A stretch of DNA of 64,000 bases from Delphinus delphis (Eukaryota; Chordata; Mammalia; Artiodactyla; Delphinidae): positions 20,219,730 through 20,283,729 of the forward strand of contig NC_082697.1 of assembly GCF_949987515.2 (NCBI RefSeq), in the 5' to 3' direction. The notes below the pieces were generated by a model. That model saw only the letters and a list, made by a program, of their open reading frames with translations. It searched no databases and was not told where the DNA came from. Position numbers and translations under genes: made by a program. Of the stretch, positions 1 to 11,382 are shown piece after piece; within the stretch, counting starts at the first letter, position 1, and the number at the start of each line of letters is the position of its first letter.

Positions 1-304
1 CTAGATAAAATATTTTACATATTAATGCATTTAATCGATATTTAATACTCTAGTTACTGTTTTCTGATAAAAATCAATCTCAGGGGTCTGTGGGTATTAA
101 AGTTTTGTAAGTCCTTTCATGTACAAATATTATTTTGGCCTCATGAACGATTGATACTTTGGGTAGATCTTGAACTACGGCTACGAAATCATTGATGCTT
201 GCAAGGTTCTGCAGTGCTTCCCCAGTCTTCTAGGGACCAGTATTAATGATAAGATAGCTGAATCATTTTCCTTCACAGAGACTTTTATTTTCCTCACTTG
301 GTTC
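1..304. other. Unassigned AT-rich sequence
   Basis: No repeat family, gene or motif recognised. AT-rich single-copy-looking DNA up to the T-run that begins the first L1 fragment. Confidence 0.4.
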
Positions 305-903
305 TTTTTTTTTTTAATATCTTTATTGGAGTATAATTGCTTTACAATGGTGTGTTAATTTCTGCTGGATAACAAAGTGAATCAGCTATACATATACATA
401 TATCCCCATTTCTCCTCCTTCTTGAATCTCCCTCCCACCTTAACTATCCCACCCCTCCAGGTGGACACAAAACACCGAGCTGATCTCCCTGTGCCATGCG
501 GCTGCTTCCCACTAGCTATCTATTTTACATTTGGAAGTGTATATATGCCCATGTCAGTCTCTCACTTCATCCCAGCTTACCCTTCCCCCTCCCCGTGTCC
601 TCAAGTCCATTCTCTACATCTGCGTCTTTATTCCTGTCCTGCCCCTAAGTTCTTCAGAACCATTTCTTTTTTAGATTCCACATATATGTGTTAGCATACA
701 GTATTTGTTTTTCTCTTTCTGACTTACTTCACTCTGTATGACAGTCTCTAGGTCCATCCACCTCATTACAAATAACTCAATTTCATTTCTTTTTATGTCT
801 GAGTAATATTCCATTGTATATATGTGCCACATCTTCTTTATCCATTCATCTGTTGGTGGATACTTAGGTTGCTTCCATGTCCTGGCTATTGTAAATAGTG
901 TTT
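305..903 (-). mobile_element. LINE-1, 5'-truncated 3' end (antisense)
   Basis: Begins with a T-run (the poly-A tail read on +), followed by the typical cetartiodactyl L1 3' UTR (ctttattggagtataattgc, then the gattcacttt region in reverse) and the end of ORF2. It stops abruptly at ~903, so it is a 5'-truncated insertion. No clear target-site duplication is visible. Confidence 0.92.
671..903 (-). pseudogene. L1 ORF2 C-terminal remnant
   Basis: An open frame of about 75 codons carries the L1 ORF2 C-terminal signature [21 protein letters not shown], then [11 protein letters not shown] and a QSEVSQKEK segment. It lacks the endonuclease and reverse transcriptase domains and is only the last ~6% of ORF2. 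Non-functional. Confidence 0.9.
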
Positions 904-1384
904 TAAGCAAATCTTAAGCCTAGGACTTGGGTGCAAGTTATCAATTTGGGAGATGATTTCCAAAAATACTGTGAGAGTTGGGAAAGTAAGATTAAAAAGG
1001 GAGGGAAGGCAACAAAGATTGTGCTGATGAACAATGCAAATGAGGCTTATCCCATTGGGGGCCCTAGGAGAGACTGCTGTGAGCACACCTCAGAGCTGTC
1101 CTACTAGGGTTGGGTATTTATCCACCAACTCCCGTCCCTCATTGGTTGAGGGTTGTTCCTGGGGCATTGACTCCCCTGCACTTCTGACCAGCCCCAATTT
1201 CAAGCCAAGTCACTACTTCAGGCAGAGAGAAACAGGAGGCTGGAGTAGACCAAGGGGATAGGAACAGGACACCAACCATCTCTATACAACATTCATTCAC
1301 TGGAGTAAACGGTCTACCAGAAGACGTCCTCCACTCAGGCCAACTGGATCTGACATCAACCAAAAGAGAAAGCTAATGTGTGCT
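904..1384. other. Unassigned sequence
   Basis: No recognised repeat or coding signature. Short frames on both strands have no family features. Confidence 0.4.
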
Positions 1385-1520
1385 AGTTACCCACTCATTC
1401 ATTCACCCAACCAAAAATTACTGTGCGACCACTGTGCCCCAAGACCTCTGCAAAGCACTGGGAGTGGAGTGAGGACAGGAAAATTGTGACCTCCAGATCA
1501 AGTGTCTTTACGATCTAGTG
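1385..1520 (-). repeat. L2 LINE relic
   Basis: Reads as reverse-complement L2 3' end: attcattcaccc start, a degenerate 'gcaccactgtgcc' core, then aaagcactgggagtg. Heavily diverged. Confidence 0.55.
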
Positions 1521-1574
1521 GATGCTTCTCAAGCATTTTTACTTCTACTTCATACACCAAATATTAAGGTGAAA

Positions 1575-1775
1575 TGACATTATGGTTAAAATCCTGGACC
1601 CTGGAATTGAGACCGTAGTTCCAAGTGACCTTGGACAATTTACTAACATAATGGAGACTCATTTTGTTTATCTGTAAAACAAAGATGCAATACTATTGGG
1701 AAGACCAAAGATGACAATTCCGGTAAGGTATTTGACACAACTTCTAGCACTCAGTACTAGATCTGCTGAAGAAGA
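1575..1775 (+). repeat. MIR SINE relic
   Basis: Core 'agtgaccttggacaattt' followed by 'tttatctgtaaaacaaagatg' matches the MIR pattern 'tgaccttgggcaagt ... tcatctgtaaaatggg'. Confidence 0.75.
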
Positions 1776-1889
1776 GGAGAAGGAAGAAGAGTAATAAGAT
1801 TGGGTATCTACCTTTGAGGGGCTCGGAAGCTAGAAGGAGGCACAGACACGGTAACAGATAATTATAAAATAACGTAGATGTGCACTGAT

Positions 1890-2628
1890 CCAGGTACTAT
1901 TGCTACGTACAAACCATCCCAAAAACGTTGCAGCACAAAGCAACAATTTCATTATGCTTGTGGATTCTGTAGGTCAGGAATTCCAGCAGGAGTTCAGCTG
2001 GGATAGCTAAAAGGATGAGAGTGATTCAATGTCTGGGGTAAAACTCATCTAGAGCTGGGTTGGCAAATTATAGTCCACGAGCCAAATCTGGCCCTGTCCA
2101 TCTACTTATGTATTGTCTATAGCTGTTTTTGAATGGCAGCAGAAAAATTAAGTAGGTGCAACAGAAACTGTATGGCCCTCAAAGCCAAAAATATTTATTA
2201 TCCAGCCTTTTACAGGAAGCCTTTGCTGACCTCTCATTTGGAGGCATTTCCTTCACATGACTGGTTGTTGATATTTACTGTCCCTTTGGACCCCAGCCGG
2301 GCTGTTGGCTGGAACCTCTCCATGTGGCCTCTCACCATGACACTCCTTTGGGCTCCCTCTCAGCATAGCAGCTGGGTTCTTAGAGTGAGCGTCCCAAGAG
2401 AGCGAGGCAGAAGCTTCATGGCATCTTTATAGTTCAGTCTCAGAAGCCACACAGCACCACTTCCTCACTATTTTCTTGGCCAAGATCATCACAAAGGTCC
2501 ACCCAGGTTCAAGAAGAGAGGACATAAACCCCACCACTAGGAAGAGTGACAAAGCCACATTGTAAAGGAACATTAGGGATGGGAAATATTGCTGCTGTCC
2601 CCTTTGGCAAATACAATATTTCATATAC
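1890..2628 (-). mobile_element. MLT1-type MaLR LTR, interrupted
   Basis: Antisense MLT1-like LTR in two parts, 1890-2052 (tattgctacgtacaaacc, gattctgtaggtcaggaatt) and 2232-2628 (ccatgtggcctctc, agtctcagaagccacac, taaaccccaccacta). The gap is filled by a DNA transposon (2053-2231). An old non-coding relic of the ERVL-MaLR class. Confidence 0.7.
2053..2231 (+). mobile_element. Non-autonomous hAT (Charlie/MER1-type) transposon
   Basis: Starts gctgggttggcaaat and ends cctttgctgacc, matching degraded inverted ends of the 'ggtcggcaaac...gtttgccgacc' type. The interior has 'tctggccctgtcca', 'gtattgtctatagctg' and 'actgtatggccctcaaagcc', typical of this family. It splits the surrounding LTR. Exact family name not assigned. 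Confidence 0.7.
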
Positions 2629-2644
2629 CAGGGCTTTTAAAAAA

Positions 2645-2755
2645 TGGCTTGAAGCAGAAAGGAGGATGCTTCTCAGGAATGTTTCCTGGAAGAGGTGAAG
2701 CTTAAGCTGAAGCTAAAAGAATAAATGAGAATCAGCCAGGCAAATGCATTCTTTG
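2645..2755 (-). repeat. L2 LINE relic
   Basis: 'tttcctggaagaggtgaagcttaagctgaagc' resembles the reverse-complement L2 3' region 'gaggaggtgacatttgagctgag'. Short and diverged. Confidence 0.45.
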
Positions 2756-2969
2756 GTGATATTCAAACCTTCCCCATAGGGGCACAGGTGGGATACCTAC
2801 CCTAAATATGGGCAGGGGAGGGAGTATGTGCGGATGGATGGTTCCTGAGCTGCTGTGCAAGACAGCAAAGAAAAATGGACCAGGGCAGATGCCAGTAATA
2901 TGGATTTAGGCTGGCATGGGATGGGAAGAATGATGGCACTGTGCCTGAAATATATATGGCAAAATGATT

Positions 2970-3080
2970 TACTAGGAATAACATCTAATGTTCGTTGAGT
3001 CCTTAATGTGGAATGAGCACTAGGCTAAGTAAGTTCTGTTCATGCAATGTTTGATTTAACACTCTCAAAATCTGGTAGGG
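2970..3080 (-). repeat. MIR SINE relic
   Basis: 'tgttcgttgagtccttaatgtg' followed by a 'gagcactaggctaagtaa' segment resembles reverse-complement MIR ('attgagcacttactatgtgcc ... gctaag'). Confidence 0.45.
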
Positions 3081-3176
3081 ATTTTGGTTTTTTTGGGTTT
3101 TTCCTTTCTGGGATTTGTTTTGTTTTGTTCTGTTTAATATTGAATGATTATTTTAAGACATTTGTTTCAAGGCAAA

Positions 3177-3218
3177 CATATCACAGGTCAAGACTAACAT
3201 ATCACAGGTCAAGATTGA
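3177..3218. repeat. 21-bp tandem duplication
   Basis: The unit acatatcacaggtcaaga plus 3 bases occurs twice head to tail (3177-3197 and 3198-3218), differing only in the last three bases. A small local duplication of no obvious function. Confidence 0.85.
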
Positions 3219-5154
3219 CTCCAGCCTTTTCTGCATTTCCAGACAGGTGACCTCCCACTTACAAGAGTCTGGGGACCACTCTGACAGTGCCATGGTATAT
3301 TTTCTCCTGCGGCCATTAGACACAGCTCACAAAGCCGGGCACGGCCAGAGATAAAGAGTGCTGTTTTTCACGCCTGGAGAACTAAAGTGCTTGACTTACA
3401 GACTGAGTTTCCCTTGTAGCAACTCTTCTGAAATACAACCCAGCCTATAAGCTGGTAGCACGTCGGGAGAACTACGTGGACCAAGGAAACCCTCCTTTTC
3501 CCAGCTACAGAGAACAGAAGTGGACAGAGTAAAACAGGGAGTCAGGCTCAGGCTGCTAGAGATGGACCCTGCTATCCAGGCCTCCCACAGCCCTCAGAAC
3601 CTTGAATGTTTGCTCTTCACCCTCTCTATACAGCCTTCCTGCAGCTCCTGGCTTGAGCCAGCCAGCCCTGGAACACTCGGACAACTCATCATCTGTGGAC
3701 CTAAATATGGGGGCTGTCTGGCACTGTTAATGAACTTCTTCAAGGAGCGGGGGGCTCTGTGGGTCCCAGTAAGGCTGTCATCATGGACCCCCTAAGCCTC
3801 CCTATGCCTGTCACTAGGTCAGGACTAGCCCCTCCTCCATCAATGATGGGTAAGTCAACAGATGAAAGACGCCTTTACAACCTGCTCTCATCACACTTCT
3901 AAGTGTATGATCAAAGCGTTGGCCTCAAACCTTTGAGAAACTTGGACAGTCTATACCACATTTGGTGTCTATCACTACCATTTGTGTTGGAGTACTAATG
4001 CCATCATCTCATTTCAGTAAAAAAGAAATCTTGAAAAAAAATCAAAGATTCTATGTTCCTTTCAGTACAGCCACCCATCAGCAGAGGCCCATGTGCAGCT
4101 GGACATCTGCCCACACCTGGCACTCTAAACTTCTCTCTTCAAAACGAGATTGAGAGAGACACAACCTCCTCTCTAGAAGATCCAGTGGCCACCCATGAGT
4201 ACACCACGGCTGAATCTACACTGGTCCAACGTCCAAAAAAAAAATGCAAATACAGCCCCCAGCCAGCTGATCGACCTTTAAATACACAGATGTTGTAAAG
4301 CATCCTGGCAACTGAATGAACAGTTTGCCTCACAACAAGACTCAGGCCTGGAGGAAAGATAGTCTGGCCTCCGCAGTGTGTCCTGGGTGCCTCAGTTCTC
4401 CAGGATGAGCCGAGAACTACATCTCTCTTCCAGGCAGGCCTGAAAGCAGGTGGAAGGGTGGTACCAGAAGCTGCCCCCTGAATCTCATTAGCTAAGTGTA
4501 CCTGATGACAGGTGTCGGCTGGCACGCCTCAGGAGAAACTCAGGCTGCATCCTTCACTGTCAGGACAAGTCATTCACACCAGATCCATCTCCTGGCACCA
4601 CCCTGCCACTGCATGACGGGGCTGCTGACAAGTGAAGTAGGAAGACGTTCACACTTGTGTTTGCAAACTGTCACCTTTATAAAGCAGGCAGCATTTTTCT
4701 ATTACAATTAAAAACACTTATGTCAAGTTTTGCTTTTAATTAAATCCCGTGCCTTCGACTTGCTAAAGAGCAGCAGGGGACAAGTGGCCTGCGATGGTGC
4801 CAGAGGAAAATGTGAAAATCCAAAAGAAGCTTCCAAGGAGACTGAAGACATCTTTGAGAGCTGCTGACCCTAGTTGGAGTCAAAATTTAAAATTCTGTGG
4901 CCTTCACTCAGGGAGGTAGGTGGGAATATGTGGCATGTGGCAATCACTATAGTTCCCAACCCCACACTTCTTTCCTGCAAAAAAAAAAAAACACCCAACT
5001 TTATTCAAATACCAGGTGAAGGTCCTTTGACCCCAGGATATCACTCCACACTAACCAATATGACATAGGGAACTCTGCTGGGGAAAGTTTTCTCTGACCT
5101 TGTGAAAAAGGTGTGTTTGAAGAGGAACTATCTGCTCTCACACTTCCCCATGCT
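3219..5154. other. Unassigned, mostly single-copy-looking sequence
   Basis: No repeat family recognised with confidence over most of this stretch. Overlapping open frames of 60-128 codons on both strands show no domains. A homeodomain-site-rich AT patch lies at 4655-4790 (tttataaagcaggcag, cttttaattaaatcccg) and an 11-A run at 4979-4991. Confidence 0.4.
4470..4486 (-). promoter_or_regulatory. Possible CTCF-like motif (weak)
   Basis: The minus strand reads TTCAGGGGGCAGC, a perfect match to the central CAGGGGGCAGC core, but the upstream CCAC half is missing. Sequence motif only. Confidence 0.25.
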
Positions 5155-5265
5155 TCTTGCCTCTAAACATAGCGTGAGGATGTAATGCTTGGAGCTGTGG
5201 CAACCATTGTGTGACCATGAGGCAAAAGCCAAGAAAATCACAGGGAGGACATGACATTGTTGACC
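5155..5265 (+). repeat. MaLR (MLT1-like) LTR fragment
   Basis: 'aatgcttggagctgtggcaacc' then 'tgtgaccatgaggcaaaagcc' matches the interior of MLT1-type LTRs ('tggagctgcagcagccat..tgtgaccatgaggg'). Both ends lost. Confidence 0.5.
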
Positions 5266-5454
5266 AGCATCTTCATATCTCTAAAGATATTATGTGAGAA
5301 AATCATACTCTTGGTTTTTGAAGACAAGTTAGTTATATTTCCATTACTTGCAGCTAAACACATTCTTAACTGGTAAAAGTATGAATCAAGCAGCTGGGTT
5401 CATAGAATGGAAGAGGAAAAGTAGAATTAACTCTGATTCAACTTTCAACTGCAC

Positions 5455-5885
5455 TAAGAATAGAATATAAACCCCTTTCCTTATCTACTGACTTCATCTT
5501 ATGCCATAGCATTCTTTCATATCTTCCAATACACCATATTTGTCCCTGCCTCAGGGCCTTTGCACATGCTGCTCTCACCATCTGAAATGCTCGTCCTCTG
5601 CTTTGTGCCTGTCTGTCTTCTTCACGTATTCTCATCATCTGGGTCTCAGATCGAATGCTACCTCCTCCCAGAAGCTTTCCTGATAATCCAGTCTAGGATA
5701 GCCCCAACTTCCCTCTTGGCATATATTACTCTGAGACTATTTGCTGACTTTTTATTTTCGGTCTCCCCTAGTGAACTCTAAGATCTGTGACTATAGCAGC
5801 CCTGTGGACCTTGCTCCCATTATATTTTCCATGTTTAATACAAGACTGACCCATTGTAGTCCCTCACATTTTTTAAGTAAATGAA
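5455..5885 (+). repeat. L2 LINE 3' end
   Basis: 'cctcagggcctttgcacatgctg', 'gaatgctacctcctcccagaagc', 'cctagtgaactctaagatctg' and a terminal 'aagtaaatgaatga' follow the order of the L2 3' end in sense orientation. Confidence 0.8.
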
Positions 5886-5924
5886 TGACCATGTTGATCA
5901 CTGCGCTGTTCGTTCCATATATGT

Positions 5925-6085
5925 TAGCACATTGCATCCCATCCATCAGATGTGGTGAATGTGCTTATCCCCATTTCAGATGAAAAAACCAAGCCTCAGA
6001 GAGTTTAAGTAACTTATCCAAGATTGCACAGCCAGTAAGTGATGGGCCATGATTCAAATACAGGTCTTCTGGCCCTACAGTCCCT
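5925..6085 (-). repeat. MIR SINE relic
   Basis: 'tatccccatttcagatgaa', 'cagagagtttaagtaactt' and 'gcacagccagtaagtgatgg' are the reverse-complement MIR core in order. Confidence 0.85.
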
Positions 6086-6609
6086 CTTCCACATTGCTTC
6101 TGGCTGAGTTTTGTCAACCAGACAAAACAGAGAATTGGGCAAAACTTCCAAACTTGGCATTGAGGATTCTCAGGCTTATTAGCAGTTTCAGAGACAGATA
6201 GTAGAATACAAATCTTCCATGAGTTGCTGAATTCAAACTGCGAGCCCAGCAGTGACTCAGGGCCAGGAGCTAGAGAGCTCAAAACACAGAGGAAGTCCAC
6301 AGCACCAGTAGCTAACATAGTACCCCAGAACTCCATATGGCTGAGGAAGTCACTGCTGGGAGAAGTTTAACTTCAATTTGGAATTTTGTTCCCATAGCTC
6401 TATGTGTGTCTAATGCTATGTTAAAATAAAATTCAAAGTTCTGCATAATCAAAATGGGTTAATTCACTCATTTTCTAGAAACTGAGGTCTTGGGAGATTA
6501 TGGGTCAGAGTCTGGCTGTGACTATAGATTATGACATTGAAGCCCAGCCTAGGAGTCAGGATTTATAGGATAAAATCCAATTAACAGAAATCCTAGGCAA
6601 GGGGGAAAG
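6086..6609. other. Unassigned sequence
   Basis: No repeat family or coding signature recognised. Confidence 0.4.
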
Positions 6610-6720
6610 AGATTGAAACTAACATTTATTAAATATCTAATATGTGCCAGGCCCCGGGCAACAGGATTTGATAAGCATTAATGCATTTCATTTACCATTT
6701 CATTACCAAAATGCCTAAAC
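6610..6720 (-). repeat. MIR SINE relic
   Basis: 'aacatttattaaatatctaa' then 'tatgtgccaggccccgggca' resembles the reverse-complement MIR 3' part. Confidence 0.6.
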
Positions 6721-7044
6721 CTACCTGACCATTTGCTGCAGATGAAGACTCTGACTGGGTCTTCCTTTGGAGAATGAGGCTTGTGCAAGGTCTCGGTGGC
6801 CGCTCTGCTCTGGGCGCAGAGATCGCTGACGTGACATATAGATGGAGAGGGAGAATCAGTTGGTTTGGACTTGATACGTGCCAACCCCTACCAGAGCAAT
6901 TCTGCAGTGTAATGTGCCTTGAACAGCTGTGCAGTTTCTGCACTGCACAGATCTAGGGAGTGCCTGTCCCACTGACTCTAATGTGGATGGCACCCCCAGT
7001 GCTATGCAAGGCAAACCTGCCCAGTCATGCATGGCATTCCTGGG

Positions 7045-7205
7045 CTTTAGAATTTCTGAGTAGTTTTGTTGTATTTTTTGTTAATACAAATTTCTGGGCC
7101 CCATTCCCGGAGATTTGAATTCTATTGTTCTTAAGAGGGGCCTAGGAATCTATTTCCATAAATACCCCCGGTGACTATGACGCAGGTCACCTGCAGACCA
7201 CCCAA
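7045..7205 (+). mobile_element. MER5A-like hAT transposon relic
   Basis: 'atttctgggccccattccc', 'gaggggcctaggaatct' and 'gtgactatgacgcaggtcac' follow the MER5A interior ('gctgggccccaccccc ... ggcctgagaattt ... ggtgatgctgatgc'). Both ends degraded. Confidence 0.6.
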
Positions 7206-8420
7206 TAAGAAACCCTCCCTTAGAAATGGCCATAATTTTTTGGCTTTTATAGTAAAGTCTGGACAGAAACTGGTACTCTTGACCTTCATTCCTTCCTCCC
7301 AAAAAGAGAGAACAGAAAGAATTCTCAGGTATTCAGAGTTGTAGTGAGCTGGCTTTCAGGGCAATATCCTGGCAAAAGATGAAACTAATTTCTGGGTCTT
7401 GCAAATATGAAGTCAAAAGTTTCCTGAATATCAATGAAACTATTGTCCAGGGCAATAGGTGGTGACATTTGCCCAGGAAAAACCTTAGAGTTGGCAAAAT
7501 CCCTATAAAATGATACCACGGGAAGGTGACAGTTAAGGGACCCACCCATCCCAGTGAGCGGAGGTGGTTGCTCTTTCCAATCGCCAGGATTAACTGCTTG
7601 CTTCCTCTACTTCTTTCTCGTAAATATACTTCAATATCATCTGCTGGAGGAATTTTTCCTCCCTCCCACGGTTATATATCTTTGACTTTCTAATGGAAGC
7701 CAAGTGCAACTAAAAATTTTTTCACAGTCATTTTGCTTAATGCATTCTTATCCACACAGGGGGAGAAACTGCATCATGACGTTTATTCCTACAAGAAGGA
7801 AGCATAAACTCAAAGGGTTTCTCTCTAATTTTCCAGTCATTCAAGTTATATGTCCCTTACATACACGGTATGTTTCCATACCACTTCCATATCACTATGT
7901 CTCTGTTTACAACACCCCTGAATAGAACGTCCTCAGACCCAGCTCTGCTTCTCGAAATATTTTTTTTATCTTTCCAAGCCCAGCACAATTGATGCCTGAC
8001 CAGAAGAAGTTCCCAGAAAAAGTATCCAGTGAGAGTTAACTGGTCTCTTGCCAGCTTTCCCATCACAAGCCATCCTTCCATCTCATCACAGTCTGCCTTT
8101 GTGCGTGGCCAGCTGTGTACACACCTCTCTCCTTTGCTAGAACAGAAACTCCTTCCGGGTAGGGCCCGTGACCAGGTAGGTGCCAAGGAAATGTTTGTGG
8201 AAGGCAAGTTTGCAGTATATGAGTTTACGCAATTTTTGGTGATGTGGCAATACAGTAGGATCCTATTAATTCATATTAATTTGGGGAGATCTGACTTAAT
8301 AAGAAACGGGGGTAATTTAAAAGAACAATACCTTATTTACTCTGAAAGTCATGTGGAAAATCAAATTAGTCCAAGAATATTGCTGAAGAGAGGCCTTGTC
8401 TTCTGCTTTAATGATTAAGC
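7206..8420. other. Unassigned sequence
   Basis: No clear gene. 8130-8200 ('gaacagaaactccttccgg ... gtgccaaggaaatgtttg') vaguely resembles an L2 3' end. The rest looks single-copy. Confidence 0.35.
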
Positions 8421-8432
8421 AAGACTATCTTG

Positions 8433-8647
8433 GGCTTCCCTGGTGGCGCAGTGGTTGAGAGACCGCCTGCCGATGCAGGGTACACGGGTTCGTACCCCGG
8501 TCTGGGAAGATCCCACATGCCGCGGAGCGGCTAGGCCTGTGAGCCATGGCCGCTGAGCCTGCGCGTCCAGAGCCTGTGCTCCGCAACGGGAGAGGCCACA
8601 ACAGTGAGAGGCCCGCGTACAGAAAAAAAAAAAAAAAAAAAAAAAAA
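8433..8647 (+). mobile_element. Young CHR SINE
   Basis: Full-length tRNA-derived SINE: ggcttccctggtggcgcagt (A-box region), acgggttcgtaccccgg (B-box region), terminal aacagtgagaggcccgcg and ~29 A. Flanked by perfect 12-bp duplications aagactatcttg (8421-8432 and 8648-8659). Many CpGs are retained, which fits a recent insertion. Confidence 0.97.
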
Positions 8648-8714
8648 AAGACTATCTTGAACAGAGCATATCAATCCAATGGCAGTAGGTTTCCTGGGTT
8701 GCTGTATCTAAAAC

Positions 8715-8985
8715 GCTAAGTGGCTAAGAGTCAAGGTCTGAAGTCAGGTAGTCCTGGGCTTTATTTTTACTGCACTGCTTACCAGATGCAGTGACTTTAG
8801 CCAGTTGCTTAAACTCTCTAAGTTTCCTCAGTTTCCTTGTCTGTAAAATGGGAATAATAATAACAATAATATCTTCCTCCCAGGGTTTTTGTGAGAAAAG
8901 ACTGCATCTGTCATGCATATCCCACTGTACCTGGCACATTGTAAGTGCTCAATAAATGTTGCCTGCCATTATGAAAATTATTATT
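8715..8985 (+). repeat. MIR SINE
   Basis: 'gccagttgcttaaactctc', 'ccttgtctgtaaaatggg' and 'acctggcacattgtaagtgc' followed by tcaataaatg are the MIR core and 3' end in sense. Confidence 0.9.
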
Positions 8986-9870
8986 TAATCTGGGAGCAAG
9001 GGGTTTCCTAAATTTGAAGACAGTCTTGGCTCTGCACTGGGCCTGTCCTGAACTACAGAGAAAAAATTCTTTAGGCCTCAAGAAGTCTTCCAGCATCAGG
9101 AACCTGGATGTGGAGGTCTCCACCCCGGGGTGTCCTATTATGACCTCCCCAGCCAGGGGAGCAGGATTGCAAAGTGACAGCTGGCAGAATAGCCCCCATA
9201 CCTCGCTGCCCCATCATCCAATCACAAGTACCCTTCAGGAATCAAGGAGATTAGCCCTCTTCCTCCAATGTCCTCATGAGTGAAAACCCAAAGAATGCGA
9301 GTTGGCATTACCAAATACAGGTTACAAACATGCAAAAACCCAGCAAGCTAGGCTCAATTTGATAGAAACCCAAGCCTCCCACCTCCCTGGCCAGCACATT
9401 TAAAGACACAAAACCCATCAATAGTGAGCTTTCAGAGGGTTGCTGCCAGTGGCTAGAAGAGAACAGATACGGAGAAAGTCCTAACGATGATAAATCCGGG
9501 CTCTGCTCTTCTCTGACTAATGTAGGCACTAAAACACACCATGAATATCCTGCATTGAAACGTGTCACGCTTCTGAGGGACCAATCAATCTCTGGCTCTC
9601 AGTGGACCACATTAAAATAAATGTGTCACTGTGAGTTTATGAAATATTGATGGTGTCTTTTAGTCAGGGTGTCAGGAGGTGGAAAGGTGTATCAGAAGAG
9701 CGAGACAGGGAGTGGGAGATTTGCTTTCATGAATTATCTCCAGCCTAGGAAAGGAAACACACGCAGAGGCTAGAGGAAGAGGAAGCACAGAAGAAAATAC
9801 ATTGGTGTGGAGAGCAAAAAGCTTCCAGAATGAGGAAGCCCGGAGCCGTGATGTCTAAACTGTGCGATAA
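8986..9870. other. Unassigned sequence
   Basis: No confident repeat or coding match. Short frames on both strands lack domains. Confidence 0.4.
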
Positions 9871-9873
9871 AGA

Positions 9874-9980
9874 ATGCTGGGGATATATGTATACGAATGG
9901 CTGATTCACTCTGTTATAAAGCAGAAACTAACACACCATAGTAAAGCAATTATACTCCAATAAAGATGTTTAAAAAAATG
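9874..9980 (+). mobile_element. LINE-1 extreme 3' end (~100 bp)
   Basis: 'ggggatatatgtatacgaat', 'gattcactctgttataaagc' and 'caattatactccaataaaga' plus an A-run are the L1 3' UTR end. Insertion of only the last ~100 bp. The short word aatgct occurs on both sides and may be a target duplication. Confidence 0.9.
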
Positions 9981-10104
9981 CTAATGAATAGGTACTCCTG
10001 GCTGGAGGGGTTGGGTGAAGTTGAGGGTTTCTTGGTAAAATAAGGTTGGGAAAATGCTTATGCAAATCCACGTCTTGGCGAGACAGGTACACATTAACTT
10101 AATA

Positions 10105-10165
10105 AAGGTTCTGACAAGTCCTGCAGCCAAGAAGCTCATTTAAATTTGTTTAACCTAACATTTCG
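10105..10165. repeat. Interspersed repeat, family unassigned
   Basis: Shares 'aaggttctgacaagtcctgcag' and a following tttaacc segment with copies at 25058-25150 and 42580-42700. Probably an old DNA transposon; name not known to me. Confidence 0.5.
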
Positions 10166-10251
10166 CAAACTTACTTGGCTTGGTAAAATGGCATCTCGCT
10201 GGACACTAGGGTTCAGTGGAGATCAATACGGAAATGCTGGCCTAAACCTTG

Positions 10252-10378
10252 TTATGCAAAGTGTGGTACATGCACCCAGCATCAGTATCACTGGAGAGCT
10301 TGTTAGCAAACCAGGTCCACTGAATCAGAATCTGCATTGTAACAAGATCCTGGTGATTTACGCACAGTGAAGTATGAA
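10252..10378 (-). mobile_element. MER5A-like hAT transposon relic
   Basis: 'caaagtgtggtacatgc', 'gcatcagtatcactggagag', 'ccactgaatcagaatctgc' match reverse-complement MER5A, with part of the middle deleted. Confidence 0.7.
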
Positions 10379-10577
10379 AAGGCCCTGTGTAAGTGATTCA
10401 CCAGAGAAAGAAGACCATGTAGGACAAGTTGAGATATGCCTGGTGATGAAGGGCTTCTGCTTGTAATTCTGCCCATGGCCTGCACTGGCGACCCAGAGAC
10501 TATCCAGTCTCATCTGGCTCTGGGGCTGTTTGTCAGCTAAGCATTCACTCACAGTGGCATAAACTCAGAAGACATTT

Positions 10578-10735
10578 CTTTTTCTTTTAATTTAGGCTGC
10601 ACCAGGTCTTAGTTGCGGCATGCGGACTCACAGTTGCGGCATGCATGCGGGATCTAGTTCCCCGACCAGGGATCAAACCCGGGCCCCCTGCTTTGAGAAC
10701 ACGGAGTCATACCCAGGGGACCATCAGGGAAGTCC
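10578..10735 (-). mobile_element. Older CHR-family SINE
   Basis: Antisense tRNA-derived SINE: ends agggaagtccc, with 'gatcaaacccgggccccctg' (B box) and 'gcgggatctagttccccga'. Flanked by 14-bp duplications ctcagaagacattt (10564-10577 and 10736-10749). Confidence 0.92.
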
Positions 10736-11009
10736 CTCAGAAGACATTTTTAAAATCAGGTGTGCAGTGACCTCTCTTGAAACAAGTAGAAATGATGGAA
10801 ACCCAGTGGTCTTTTGGCATTTGCAAAGCCAAGAGCCAGGAACACTTCCACCAGCACCAGAAAGGCTGAATCAAGGTCATCAGCCTTCTCAAACCCCCTC
10901 AGGCATCTCAGATTTGTCACTTGGCCTCCAAAGGCTCTGCTGGTGTCTACCTGTGGAACCTGGAGCGGAGAAAGGACAGGGAGCCCCGTTAGACCACCTC
11001 TGATGCGTG

Positions 11010-11230
11010 GTGGGTGAGAGCTCAGACTCCAGAGGGTCATAGACCACTTCTACTACTTACTAAGCTGTGTGATCTTAGCAAGTGACTTCACCTCTCAGAA
11101 TCTCAAGGCCCTGGCTGTCATGTTCACCACAGTTCCTAGCTCCTAGGGTTATTGGGTTATTAAGAAAATTCAGGAAATTGGGTCAGGAAAAAGCAAGGCG
11201 CATAATGGACACTAAATATGGGTCTTTGCT
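11010..11230 (+). repeat. MIR SINE
   Basis: 'ctactacttactaagctgtg', 'tgatcttagcaagtgactt', 'cacctctcagaatctcaagg' match the sense MIR core. Confidence 0.8.
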
Positions 11231-11382
11231 TTATTTCTGTATTGGGTGGACCCACATGGACAACTGAGTGAATTTTTTTTTACTTTTCTGCTCCTGCTTT
11301 GCCAGCATGAAGACTCAGTCTGGCTCTGGGCTTGTTAATTACCAGTCAGTTGTCTGGTTGATTGAGGCGGCAGAACAAGATT

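Noticed and set aside
8433..8647. tRNA gene
   Set aside because: A- and B-box-like words belong to the tRNA-derived SINE; there is no cloverleaf-complete tRNA. The same holds for all CHR and MIR copies.
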